Notes under the pieces: model-generated | The model's input: only the letters and a program-made list of their open reading frames with translations | Databases searched by the model: none | Told to the model about the DNA's origin: nothing | NCBI RefSeq assembly: GCF_900996245.1 | Contig: NZ_CAAJGK010000041.1 | Location: forward strand, 1-64,000 | DNA length: 64,000 nucleotides | DNA from: Paraburkholderia sp. BCC1886 | Lineage (GTDB): Bacteria > Pseudomonadota > Gammaproteobacteria > Burkholderiales > Burkholderiaceae | Reading direction: 5' to 3' | Program-made: the position numbers and the translations under genes | Part shown: positions 46,794 through 55,359 of the stretch, in pieces | Layout of the letters: every line of letters starts with the position of its first letter | How positions within the stretch are numbered: the stretch's first letter is position 1

Positions 46794-47576
46794 TTAAAGC
46801 GCGTAGCCGGGATTGGACTTGTCGAGCAGGCGCTTGAGCGCGGCGAAATGCAGTTCGTGATACGGCTTGCCGGTCCACGCCGCGCCTTCTTTCGCGCCTT
46901 CGGTGTACTGCTGATGCACCTTGTCCTGCTGCGCCTGTGAGAGCAGGCGCAGCGGCTGGCCGGTCGAATAGGCGAGTACCTGAAAGCGCGCGGCGCGCTC
47001 CAGCAGATAAAGCCGGTCGTAGGCCTGCGAAACCGTGCGACCCGTGACGATCACGCCATGATTGGCCAGAAACAGAATGCTCTTGTCGCCGAGCAGGCCG
47101 GCGAGTCGCCGCCCTTCGTCGATGTCGTATGCGAGGCCGTCGTACTCGTCGTCGTAGGCGATGTGCTTGAGCAGCAGCAACTCCGCTTGTCCGATGGGCA
47201 GCAGCCGTTGATCGGCCAGTCGCGTGAGTGCCGTCGTGTACGGCATATGGGTGTGCAGCACGGCCGCATGCCGCACCGGATCGGCCTGATGAATCGGCAG
47301 ATGAATACACAACGCCGACTGTTCGACGATGCCTTCGCCGGCAATACGCTGGGCTTCGTAATCGAGCACCAGAAAATCCGTCGCCTTGATCTCGGCCCAG
47401 TGCAAGCCGAACGGCGCAACCAGGAAGCGCCCGCGAGGATCGGGCAGCGCCAGCGAAAAATGATTTGCAATGCCTTCATGAAACTCGTGCATCACCGCCG
47501 CGCGATGTGCCGCGGCGAGATCGATACGGCCCGTCGTTTCGATATCGGTGAGGGTAGGGTGATCCGCTTCTGCCAT
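46794..47576 (-). CDS. class II aldolase/adducin family protein
   Basis: This 260-residue zinc-aldolase-fold protein has VLHTHMPYTTALTRL and FLANHGVIVTGRTVSQAY as metal-ligand regions and a YLLERAARFQ helix. It is the first gene of the minus-strand operon containing ssuA, ssuC, ssuB and the DszC-like gene. It may cleave or rearrange the carbon skeleton after sulfur removal. It diverges from the SDR gene with 286 bases between starts. The substrate is unknown. Confidence 0.86.
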   Translation of the reverse strand: MAEADHPTLTDIETTGRIDLAAAHRAAVMHEFHEGIANHFSLALPDPRGRFLVAPFGLHWAEIKATDFLVLDYEAQRIAGEGIVEQSALCIHLPIHQADPVRHAAVLHTHMPYTTALTRLADQRLLPIGQAELLLLKHIAYDDEYDGLAYDIDEGRRLAGLLGDKSILFLANHGVIVTGRTVSQAYDRLYLLERAARFQVLAYSTGQPLRLLSQAQQDKVHQQYTEGAKEGAAWTGKPYHELHFAALKRLLDKSNPGYAL

Positions 47577-47818
47577 GTCTTCGGAGCCTTGGTCGGTGAC
47601 TGAATGGAATAGAGACGCTGCGAGTATTCTGCGGTGCGTCGAACGAGCCGGCCAAACATGAATCCTGGGTTCGCAAATGTGCGGGCGAATAATTTAGTTA
47701 TCCGCTGCAGTGTGGATTGCAAATGACGTATTAGCCTTTTCGTGCGTCCCGCATGGCTCTTATGATTTTGTCCGGTTGCTTTGCCGCGACGATCGCCCGG
47801 CAAAGTTTTGCAGACAAC

Positions 47819-47838
47819 GTCGCCCGCCAGCGGGCGAC
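47819..47838. promoter_or_regulatory. GC-rich hairpin in the leader of the SDR operon
   Basis: Arms GTCGCCCGC / GCGGGCGAC form 9 perfect pairs around CA, ending 24 bases before the SDR start. It lies in the likely untranslated leader, so it could affect mRNA stability or act as a protein-binding dyad. There is no following U-tract to make it a terminator. Confidence 0.45.
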
Positions 47839-47862
47839 TCAACGAAGCGGCGGAACGACGGC

Positions 47863-48618
47863 ATGTCGACAGCGGAACACGCAGGCAAGGTTTATTGGGT
47901 CTCGGGCGCATCGGGCGCGCTCGGCGGTGCGGTGGCGCGCCATCTCGCGGAACACGGCGCGCAGGTGGTGGCCAGCGCGCGCTCGGTGAACAGCGAGCAG
48001 TTCGCCGGCACGCCGAACGTGCACGTGCTGCCGCTCGACGTGACGGATGCGCACGCGGTGGACGAAGCGGCGCGCACGATCGTGAGCCGCCACGGGCGTC
48101 TGGACGGCGTCGTGGCGAGCACTAACGTTGCGGCATTCGGCGATTTCCTCGATCTCGCCGACGACGACTGGTCGCGCGTGATCGAAGCCAAACTGCTCGG
48201 CACGGTGCGCCTTGTACGCGCCGCGTTGCCGACACTGATCGAACAGCGTAGCGGTTCGATCGTCGTCATCAGCGGACGCGGCGGTATTGCTCCGCCGCCG
48301 CAGCATTTTCCCGGCGCCAGCATCAATGCGGCGCTCGATCTGCTGGTGCAGGGACTCGGCCGCCGTTACGGACAATTCGGCGTTCGAACGAACGCGGTGG
48401 CGCCCGGGCCGATCCGCTCGCCGCGTTACGACGAACTCGAGAAGGCCGACCTCGGCGACAAAAAAGGTGCGGACAGTTACGCGCAAGTGGCGCTCGGTCA
48501 TCCCGGCGAGCCGCGCGATGTCGCCGATGCCGTGGCCTATCTGCTCTCCGATGCGGCGCGCTTCGTCAACGGCTCGCGGCTCGCGGTCGATGGCGGCGGC
48601 CCCGGCTACGCAAGTTAG
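47863..48618 (+). CDS. SDR-family protein lacking the YxxxK catalytic pair
   Basis: This 251-residue Rossmann-fold protein has the nucleotide motif GASGALGGAV near residue 15, an NAD-stabilising LDV and a C-terminal VDGGG element. Ser137 of the active site is present, but residues 150 and 154, where Tyr and Lys stand in active reductases, are Pro and Ile (HFPGASINAAL, 148-158). It may belong to a divergent subfamily or have lost redox activity. The ATG at 47863 begins the fold. It heads an eight-gene plus-strand operon with a PotABCD-like importer. Confidence 0.85.
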   Translation: MSTAEHAGKVYWVSGASGALGGAVARHLAEHGAQVVASARSVNSEQFAGTPNVHVLPLDVTDAHAVDEAARTIVSRHGRLDGVVASTNVAAFGDFLDLADDDWSRVIEAKLLGTVRLVRAALPTLIEQRSGSIVVISGRGGIAPPPQHFPGASINAALDLLVQGLGRRYGQFGVRTNAVAPGPIRSPRYDELEKADLGDKKGADSYAQVALGHPGEPRDVADAVAYLLSDAARFVNGSRLAVDGGGPGYAS

Positions 48619-48626
48619 GCCACGTC

Positions 48627-49721
48627 ATGGCAACCGTTCAGTTGCAGAGTGTCGTGAAGCGCTATGGCGGCGCGCCGGTCGTCGATACGGTGTCGCTCTC
48701 GGTCCGTGATGGCGAATTTCTCACGCTGCTCGGTCCGAGCGGTTGCGGCAAGACGACCTGCTTGCGAATGATCGCGGGTTTCGTGACGCCCGACGCGGGC
48801 TCCGTGCATATCGGCGGCGAAGACGTCACGCGGGTGCCCGCGTATCGGCGCGATACCGGCATGGTGTTTCAGCAATACGCGTTGTTCCCGCATCTGACGG
48901 TCGCGCAGAATCTCGCATTCGGTTTGCGGGTGCGCAAGCTGCGTGCGAACGAAATCAAAGCCCGCGTGGCGGAAGCGCTGGAACGCGTACGGCTCGGCGA
49001 CTATGCCGGGCGTTACCCCGAACAGTTGTCCGGCGGTCAGAAGCAGCGGGTCGCGTTGGCGCGTGCGCTGGTCATCAATCCGCGCGTGTTGCTGCTCGAC
49101 GAGCCGCTCGGTGCGCTCGACCAGCAGTTGCGCGAGGAATTGCAGGCGGAGATCAAGCGGATTCAGCGCGAGGTCGGTATCACGACGATCTTCGTGACGC
49201 ACGATCAGGCGGAAGCGGTCAGCCTGTCGGATCGTATCGTCGTGATGCGCGCGGGCGGCATCAGCCAGATCGGTTCGCCGCAAACGCTGTATGACCGGCC
49301 CGCGAACCGTTATGTCGCGAGTTTCATCGGCAAGATCAATCTGCTGGAGGTGAGGGCGAGTGGCGCCGTAGCGCCCGGCGCTTCCGGGGCCGGTCTCGTT
49401 CCCGTCAGCACGCCGGATGGGTTGCGCCACTGGGACGCCGCGTTCGATCACGCGCGCGCGCCGAGCGCCGGCGAACCGCTTTTGCTCGCGCTGCGTCCCG
49501 AGCGGATTCAACTCGCTGCGAATCTGCCGAACCGTATCGAAGGCCGCGTCGAACTCGCGACGTATGCGGGCGACGGCTGGTATCTGGACGTCGCGACAGG
49601 GGGCGACACTCGCCTGCTGGTGAAAACCAGCGGCCGCGCGGCACCGTCTGCCGGCGAGCACGTAACGCTCGGCTGGCATGGCGAAGACGCGGTGCTGCTG
49701 CGCGACGAGGTGGCCGCATGA
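48627..49721 (+). CDS. PotA-like (spermidine/putrescine-type) ABC ATPase
   Basis: This 364-residue ATPase has Walker A GPSGCGKTTCLRMIAGF, VFQQYALFPHLTVAQNLAFG, the signature LSGGQKQRVALARAL, Walker B VLLLDEPLGALD and a C-terminal TOBE-like regulatory domain (about 270-360). The type imports polyamines, opines, phosphonates or iron. The neighbours argue for an organosulfur or nitrogenous heterocyclic substrate rather than polyamines. It starts 8 bases after the SDR gene and its stop overlaps the permease start by 4 bases. Confidence 0.9.
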   Translation: MATVQLQSVVKRYGGAPVVDTVSLSVRDGEFLTLLGPSGCGKTTCLRMIAGFVTPDAGSVHIGGEDVTRVPAYRRDTGMVFQQYALFPHLTVAQNLAFGLRVRKLRANEIKARVAEALERVRLGDYAGRYPEQLSGGQKQRVALARALVINPRVLLLDEPLGALDQQLREELQAEIKRIQREVGITTIFVTHDQAEAVSLSDRIVVMRAGGISQIGSPQTLYDRPANRYVASFIGKINLLEVRASGAVAPGASGAGLVPVSTPDGLRHWDAAFDHARAPSAGEPLLLALRPERIQLAANLPNRIEGRVELATYAGDGWYLDVATGGDTRLLVKTSGRAAPSAGEHVTLGWHGEDAVLLRDEVAA

Positions 49722-50632
49722 GTCACGAGGCTGCCATGGCTCATACCGCAACGGGCGTGGCGACATCGACCCGTTCCGGCTTGCAGGTCCGCTTGCGCGT
49801 CGGCGCGGCCTATGGCGCGTTGCTCGCGCCCGGGCTCGCGTTTCTCGGGGTGTTCTTCGTGGTGCCGCTCGGCTATCTGCTGGTGTTGTCGCTGCATTCG
49901 GGCGGCGGCATGGGACAGGTGGACGCGACGTGGACGCTCTCCAATTACGTGCGCTTTCTGACCGACCGCTACTACTTCGGCATCATGGCCGACACGCTCG
50001 GTTTCGGCGCCGCGACCGCGGCAATCTGTGCGATCGCGGGATTTCCATTCAGTTATTTTCTTGCGCGTACCCGCTCGCGCTGGCGCACGCCGCTGCTGTT
50101 CGTCACCGTGCTGCCGCTGCTGATCAGCGCGGTCATCCGCAATCTCGGCTGGATTCCGGTGTTGAGCGAGCACGGCATGCTCAATCACGTGCTGCTGAAA
50201 ACCGGCCTCGTGAGCCAACCGGTGCAATGGATTTTCAACTACACGGGCGCGCTGATCGGCATGGCGCACGTCGAGTTTCCGTTCATGGTGCTGATGCTGA
50301 TGGGCGCGATCCAGAAGATCGACCCCGCGCTCGAAGAAGCCGCGATCAATCTCGGCGCGACGCCTACGCAAGCCTTTTTCCGCGTGGTGTTGCCGATGTG
50401 CCGGCCGGGTCTCGCCGGCGGCGCGGCGATGGTGTTCATGGGTGCGATCAGCGCGCTCGTCACGCCTGCGATTCTCGGCGGTAATCGCGTGATGCTGATG
50501 GCGCTGTACATCGATCAACAGATTCACGGCGTGCTGAACTACCCGATCGGCTCGACCGCCGCGATTCTCACCATGGCGGCGGCGCTCGCGTCGATGCTGA
50601 TTGCCGTACGGGTCGGCGGAGCGCGCACATGA
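49718..50632 (+). CDS. PotB-like ABC permease
   Basis: This 304-residue permease of about six helices shows LLAPGLAFLGVFFVVPLGYLL at the start, the first-loop LARTRSRWRTPLLFVTVLPLLI, and the EAA loop LEEAAINLGATPTQAFFRVVLP. The start overlaps the ATPase stop (ATGA) and the end overlaps the next permease, so the four transporter genes are tightly coupled. Confidence 0.9.
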   Translation: MSHEAAMAHTATGVATSTRSGLQVRLRVGAAYGALLAPGLAFLGVFFVVPLGYLLVLSLHSGGGMGQVDATWTLSNYVRFLTDRYYFGIMADTLGFGAATAAICAIAGFPFSYFLARTRSRWRTPLLFVTVLPLLISAVIRNLGWIPVLSEHGMLNHVLLKTGLVSQPVQWIFNYTGALIGMAHVEFPFMVLMLMGAIQKIDPALEEAAINLGATPTQAFFRVVLPMCRPGLAGGAAMVFMGAISALVTPAILGGNRVMLMALYIDQQIHGVLNYPIGSTAAILTMAAALASMLIAVRVGGART

Positions 50633-51507
50633 GCGCGCGCATCGAGACCCGGCGTTCGGGCACGACCGCACTCGCGCTGCATGGCCCGCTGCGCGTGCTC
50701 GGCGCGCACGCGGTGAAGTGGCTGCTGCGCGCGCTGATCGTGGCGGTGCCCGTGTTTCTGCTGCTGCCGTTCATCGGCATCGTGAGCGCGTCGTTTTCGC
50801 GTAGCGGTGCGCTCGCGTTTCCGCCCGACGACTGGACGCTGCACTGGTATCGCGCGATCGATCCGTCGTATTACGACGCACTGCGCTACAGCGTCGAACT
50901 CGGCTTCGGCACGACGGCGCTGTCTACGTTGCTCGGCGTGCCGCTGGCGCTCGCGATCGTGCGCGGCCGGGCGCCGTTCACCGCGGCGCTGGGTGCGCTC
51001 TGCGTGGCGCCGTTGAGCGTGCCGACCATCGTCATCGCGGTGGCGGGGTTCAAATTCCTGCTGCTGGTGTCCGACTGGCGCGATCTCGGCCTCGTCGGCA
51101 CACCGCCCGCAGTCGTGCTGCTGCAGACCGTCTTCACGCTGCCGTTGACGGTGCGCGCGGTCGTCGCCAGTTTCGCGCATTACGACGGCACGCTCGACGA
51201 AGCCGCGCAGAACCTGGGCGCTTCGCCCTGGCAGGTATTCCGCCGCGTGACGGCACCGCTGATCGCGCCCGGCGTGCTGGCCGGCATGCTGTTCGCGTTC
51301 GTGCTCTCGTTCGACGACGTGGTGGTCGCGTGGTTTCTCGGCGACCCGAGCACGCCGACGCTGCCCGTCAAGCTGTTCAACGCGATGGAAGTCGACTTCG
51401 ACAATGCAGTGACCGCGCTGAGCACGCTGATCGTCGCGTTCTGGTGCGCGCTCACCTTGCTGATCAACCGCTTTTTCCGGCTCGAACGGCTCGTCTCGCG
51501 CCGTTGA
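50629..51507 (+). CDS. PotC-like ABC permease
   Basis: This 292-residue second permease has ALIVAVPVFLLLPFIGIVSASFS near its N-terminus, an EAA loop LDEAAQNLGASPWQVFRRVTAP and the VLSFDDVVVAWFLGDP segment typical of PotC-type subunits. It overlaps the previous gene by 4 bases. The binding protein follows 44 bases after its stop. Confidence 0.9.
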   Translation: MSARIETRRSGTTALALHGPLRVLGAHAVKWLLRALIVAVPVFLLLPFIGIVSASFSRSGALAFPPDDWTLHWYRAIDPSYYDALRYSVELGFGTTALSTLLGVPLALAIVRGRAPFTAALGALCVAPLSVPTIVIAVAGFKFLLLVSDWRDLGLVGTPPAVVLLQTVFTLPLTVRAVVASFAHYDGTLDEAAQNLGASPWQVFRRVTAPLIAPGVLAGMLFAFVLSFDDVVVAWFLGDPSTPTLPVKLFNAMEVDFDNAVTALSTLIVAFWCALTLLINRFFRLERLVSRR

Positions 51508-51551
51508 TGTATGACGCCGCAAGCCGTTTTCCCCTTTATATCGAGGTCAAT

Positions 51552-52619
51552 TTGAAAGCCTTTGCATTTCTCGCCACGGCGCTCTTCGCCGTGGCTGCAA
51601 GCGTCGCGCATGCCGACACGACGGACCCGAAGGACATCGTGTTGCGCGTGTCGTCGTGGGGCGGCAAGTCCACGCAGACGCAGATCAAATACGCCGGCGA
51701 TATTTTTACCAACAAGACCGGTGTGAAAGTGCAGTTCATCGACGGCGCGTCGATCGATCATCTGACCAAGGTCGTGGCCGCGCACGGTCACAACGTGCCG
51801 TACGACGTCGTGCTGCTCGACGGCGACGTACGCGCACAGGCGATCAAGGCCGGGGTGCTGGAGAAGCTGGATCTCGCGAAAGTGCCCAACGCGCGCTACG
51901 CGTTCGACGATTCGAAAAACCCGCAAGGCTACGGGCCGGACTTCGATTTCGTCTCGGTCATTCTGGTCTATAACGCCGACAAGTTCGCACAAGCCGGCAT
52001 TCCCGCGCCGACCTCGTGGAAAGATCTGTGGAATCCGCGCATCGCGGATCACATCGCCTTGCCGACTTTGCAGAACGCGGCCGGCCGCGCGCTGCTGATC
52101 GAAACCTCGCGGCTCAACGGCGGCGACGAAGGCAATCTCGACCGCGCCGTGGCCGAGGTCGCGAAGATTCATGCACGCAGTTACTGGTCCACTTCCCAAC
52201 AAGCCGAGCAGTTGATCAAATCAGGCGACATCTGGCTGACGGCGATTGCGGACGGCCGCGCGTACGCATTGCAGGACGCGTATAAACCGGCCCGCGCGGT
52301 GCGGCCGAAAGAAGGCTCCATCGCGTTTCCGTCCACCGCCGATATCGTGAAGGGCACGCCGCATCCGGAACTGGCGGCGCAATTCGTCAACGAGATATAC
52401 GGCGCGCTGTATCAGCTCGGCAATGCGGTCGACTTCTATTACGGGCCGACCAACCGTCTGCTCGAACCGGTCATTGCCGCGGACCCGGTGCTTGCGCAGA
52501 AAGTGATCTACACGCCGCAGCAGGCGAAGACGCTTTATCACCCGGACTGGAACAAATATTGGGCTGCGCACGAACGCGCGCAGGACCTCTGGAACCGCAC
52601 CATCACGTCAGCGAAATGA
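51552..52619 (+). CDS. PotD-like ABC transporter substrate-binding protein
   Basis: This 355-residue precursor has a signal peptide (KAFAFLATALFAVAASVAHA) and the mature fold of the spermidine/putrescine-binding type: VLRVSSWGGKSTQTQ, VQFIDGASIDHLTKV, SVILVYNADKFAQAGIPAPTSW and FVNEIYGALYQLGNAVDF. Translation probably begins at TTG (51552) with GAGG 5 bases before; the ATG at 51508 would add 15 residues ahead of the signal peptide. Its stop overlaps the first LLM gene by 4 bases. The ligand is unknown. Confidence 0.88.
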   Translation: MKAFAFLATALFAVAASVAHADTTDPKDIVLRVSSWGGKSTQTQIKYAGDIFTNKTGVKVQFIDGASIDHLTKVVAAHGHNVPYDVVLLDGDVRAQAIKAGVLEKLDLAKVPNARYAFDDSKNPQGYGPDFDFVSVILVYNADKFAQAGIPAPTSWKDLWNPRIADHIALPTLQNAAGRALLIETSRLNGGDEGNLDRAVAEVAKIHARSYWSTSQQAEQLIKSGDIWLTAIADGRAYALQDAYKPARAVRPKEGSIAFPSTADIVKGTPHPELAAQFVNEIYGALYQLGNAVDFYYGPTNRLLEPVIAADPVLAQKVIYTPQQAKTLYHPDWNKYWAAHERAQDLWNRTITSAK

Positions 52620-53983
52620 GCCAGCACATCCATCTGAACGCGTTCCACATGAACACGCCCGCGCATTCGTGGGCGGGTTTGTGGCGCCATCCGCGCGACC
52701 GCTCGGTCGAGCATCGTAGTCTCGACTATTGGGTCGATCTGGCCGTGACCGCCGAACGCGGTCTGTTCGACGGCGTGTTTCTCGCCGACGTGTTCGGCAT
52801 TTACGACGTGTACGGCGGCGGCGTCGACGCGACGCTGTTCGCGGGTTCGCAGGCGCCGTCGCACGATCCCATGCTGACCGTCCCGGCGATGGCGCACGCA
52901 ACGAAGCATCTCGGCTTCGGCGTGACCGCGAACCTGACGTACGAGCATCCGTACCAGTTCACGCGGCGCTTCTCGACGCTCGATCATCTGACCGGCGGGC
53001 GCGCAGGGTGGAACGTGGTCACCGGTTATCTGGAAAGCACCGCGCGCGGGATGGGGCAAACCCAGGCACGCGAACACGACGCACGCTATGCGGCCGGCGA
53101 GGATTTTCTCGAAGCGGCGTACAAGCTGTGGGAAGGCAGCTGGGCCGAAGGCGCAGTGCGGCGCGACCGTCGCGCGGGCCAGCCTTACACCGATCCGACG
53201 CGGATCCGCCGCGTGGTCCACAACGGACCGTACTACCAGGTGGACGGTTTCAATCTCGCCGATCCTTCGCCGCAGCGCACGCCGGTGTTGTATCAGGCGG
53301 GCGCGTCCGGCCGGGGCAAGGCGTTCGCGGGCAAGCATGCCGAGTGCGTGTTTCTGGAAGGACAGACGCCGGCCATCGTCGCACAGGCCGCGCGCGATAT
53401 TCGCCAGCATGCCGTCGATGCCGGTCGCGGCGCGCATGACGTGCTGCTGTATCTCGGCGCGACCGTGATCGTTGCGCCGACCTCAGCCGAGGCGCGCGAC
53501 CTGCAGGCCGAATACGCGCAATACGTCGATGTTCAGGGGCAACTGGCGCTGCTGTCCGGCTGGACGGGCATCGACTTTTCGAAGCTCGATCTCGACCAGC
53601 CGATCGAGTACGTGAAAAGCAACGCCCTGCAATCGACCGTCGAGAATCTGACCCGCCGCGCGGGCCGCCCGATTACGCCGCGCGACATGACGCGCTTCGA
53701 CCAGACCGGCGGACGCGGGCCGTTCATCGTCGGCGATCCGCGCGAGGTCGCCGATCAACTGATTGCCTGGGTGGACGAAACGGGGGTGGACGGCTTCAAT
53801 CTGCGCCGTCTCGTGGTGCCGGAAACCTTGCAGGGGTTCGTCGATCTGGTGGTGCCCGAGTTGCAGAACCGCGGCCGCTATCGCACGGAATACGCGCCGG
53901 GAACCTTGCGCGAAAAGCTGTTCGCCGGGCGCGGTCCGTATCTGGAAGCGTCGCATCCGGGCGCGCAATATCGCGCGCTTTGA
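52616..53983 (+). CDS. LLM-class flavin-dependent monooxygenase (DszA/NtaA/SnaA type)
   Basis: This 455-residue TIM-barrel enzyme has the subgroup marks HMNTPAHSWAGLWRHP at the start, TLDHLTGGRAGWNVVTGY, EDFLEAAYKLWEGSW and GAVSGGA-like VLYQAGASGRGKAFAG. It uses FMNH2 and O2 to oxidise a heteroatom or split C-S or C-N bonds. Start by ATGA overlap with the binding-protein gene. It is directly coupled to the PotABCD-like importer, which should carry its substrate. Confidence 0.9.
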   Translation: MSQHIHLNAFHMNTPAHSWAGLWRHPRDRSVEHRSLDYWVDLAVTAERGLFDGVFLADVFGIYDVYGGGVDATLFAGSQAPSHDPMLTVPAMAHATKHLGFGVTANLTYEHPYQFTRRFSTLDHLTGGRAGWNVVTGYLESTARGMGQTQAREHDARYAAGEDFLEAAYKLWEGSWAEGAVRRDRRAGQPYTDPTRIRRVVHNGPYYQVDGFNLADPSPQRTPVLYQAGASGRGKAFAGKHAECVFLEGQTPAIVAQAARDIRQHAVDAGRGAHDVLLYLGATVIVAPTSAEARDLQAEYAQYVDVQGQLALLSGWTGIDFSKLDLDQPIEYVKSNALQSTVENLTRRAGRPITPRDMTRFDQTGGRGPFIVGDPREVADQLIAWVDETGVDGFNLRRLVVPETLQGFVDLVVPELQNRGRYRTEYAPGTLREKLFAGRGPYLEASHPGAQYRAL

Positions 53984-54049
53984 GTCGCTCGGGTCCCTCG
54001 ATTCGCGCCAGTTTTCCGCCATTTCAAGTTCTTTTTTCTGGCCACAACC

Positions 54050-55300
54050 ATGACCGATTCCGTTCTCGACGCGGCTCCCGTCGTCCACCGTTCTGCCGCC
54101 GATGCCGCCGCGCATTTGCGCACCGCTTTGCAACGCGTCACGCCCGTGCTCAAACAGCGCGCGGCCGAAGTGGACGAACACGCCCGTTTCCCGTTCGACA
54201 ATCTGCGCACGCTGCACGAGGCCGGCTTGCTGAGCGCCGGCCTGTCGCTCGCGCGCGGCGGAGTGGGCTTCGGCCGCGATCTGCCGTTCACGCATTTCTT
54301 CAACGCGGTCATCGACATCGCGCGCGCTTGCAGCAACACCGCGCAGCTTTACACCGTGCAGACGGGCGCATTGTTCACGCTGGAACTGCTGGGCGCGAGC
54401 GATCTGCTCGACGAGATCGCGGCCGACGTGCGCAAGCATGGCAAGACGTTCTGCTTCACGGCGGCCGAGCCCGACGAGCGCTTTACGTACGACAACAAGC
54501 GTACCAACCTCAAATCGTTTGCCGAACCGCTCGCCGACGGACGGTGGCGCGTGAAAGCGGAAAAAGCCTTCGCCACCGGCTCGCCCGGTTGCGGTTACGC
54601 GCTGTTCCAATGCTCGACCGTGCAGGACGACGGCGGCAAGCCGCCCGAGTCGGTGCTGGTGCTATTGCCGCGCGATCATCCGGCGGTGCAGGTGTACGAC
54701 ACGTGGGACGGCATTGGCCAGCGCGCGACGGGAAGCGGCAAGCTGGTGGTCGAAGAGAGCATCGTCGAGCCGCGCTGGATCATCGGCAACCCGGCCAGCG
54801 TGCCGGCTGCCGCGATACTCGCGCCGCTCTATCAACTCGGTTTCGCAGCGATTCTGACGGGGATAGGCGAGGCGGCGCTCGACGATACGCTCGAATTCGT
54901 TCACACCACGCTCAAGCCGACCAACGGCTACGCGCGCGCCGCCGAAGAACCCGCCTTGCAGGCACACGTGGCCGACGTGCGGATCGCGCTGTCGGCGAGC
55001 CGCGCGTTGATTGGCGAAGCGGCGCGCGCGATGGATGCGTTCACGCGCGGCGAAGCCGATATCGCCGAGGTGCTGATTGCCGTCTATCAGGCGAAGGTGC
55101 ATGCGAGCGGCAGTTCGCTCGAAGCGGGTTCGCGGCTGTTCCAGATCGGCGGCGCGCGATCGGCGACACGGCGGGTCGCCGCCGACCGTCACTGGCGCAA
55201 CGCGCGCACGCTGACCTTGCACGATTCGGTCGACAAGCAGAAGGGCGTAGTCGCGCGGCACGTGCTGGGCGTCGAGCGTCCGAACGTATCGACCCGCTAG
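54050..55300 (+). CDS. DszC/SfnB-like flavin monooxygenase
   Basis: This 416-residue protein has the acyl-CoA dehydrogenase fold and the DszC-group C-terminal VAADRHWRNARTLTLHDSVDKQ run. It is predicted to use FMNH2 and O2, with sulfur or a related atom as the oxygenation site. It sits between two LLM enzymes, an order like the two-step dsz oxidation (DszC then DszA). It is 66 bases after the previous gene; no clear Shine-Dalgarno sequence is visible. Confidence 0.86.
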   Translation: MTDSVLDAAPVVHRSAADAAAHLRTALQRVTPVLKQRAAEVDEHARFPFDNLRTLHEAGLLSAGLSLARGGVGFGRDLPFTHFFNAVIDIARACSNTAQLYTVQTGALFTLELLGASDLLDEIAADVRKHGKTFCFTAAEPDERFTYDNKRTNLKSFAEPLADGRWRVKAEKAFATGSPGCGYALFQCSTVQDDGGKPPESVLVLLPRDHPAVQVYDTWDGIGQRATGSGKLVVEESIVEPRWIIGNPASVPAAAILAPLYQLGFAAILTGIGEAALDDTLEFVHTTLKPTNGYARAAEEPALQAHVADVRIALSASRALIGEAARAMDAFTRGEADIAEVLIAVYQAKVHASGSSLEAGSRLFQIGGARSATRRVAADRHWRNARTLTLHDSVDKQKGVVARHVLGVERPNVSTR

Positions 55301-55359
55301 GCCGCGGTCTGGTTTGCGGTCTACCCCATTGAACCGCACCGTAACGGAGTACGTCTTTC

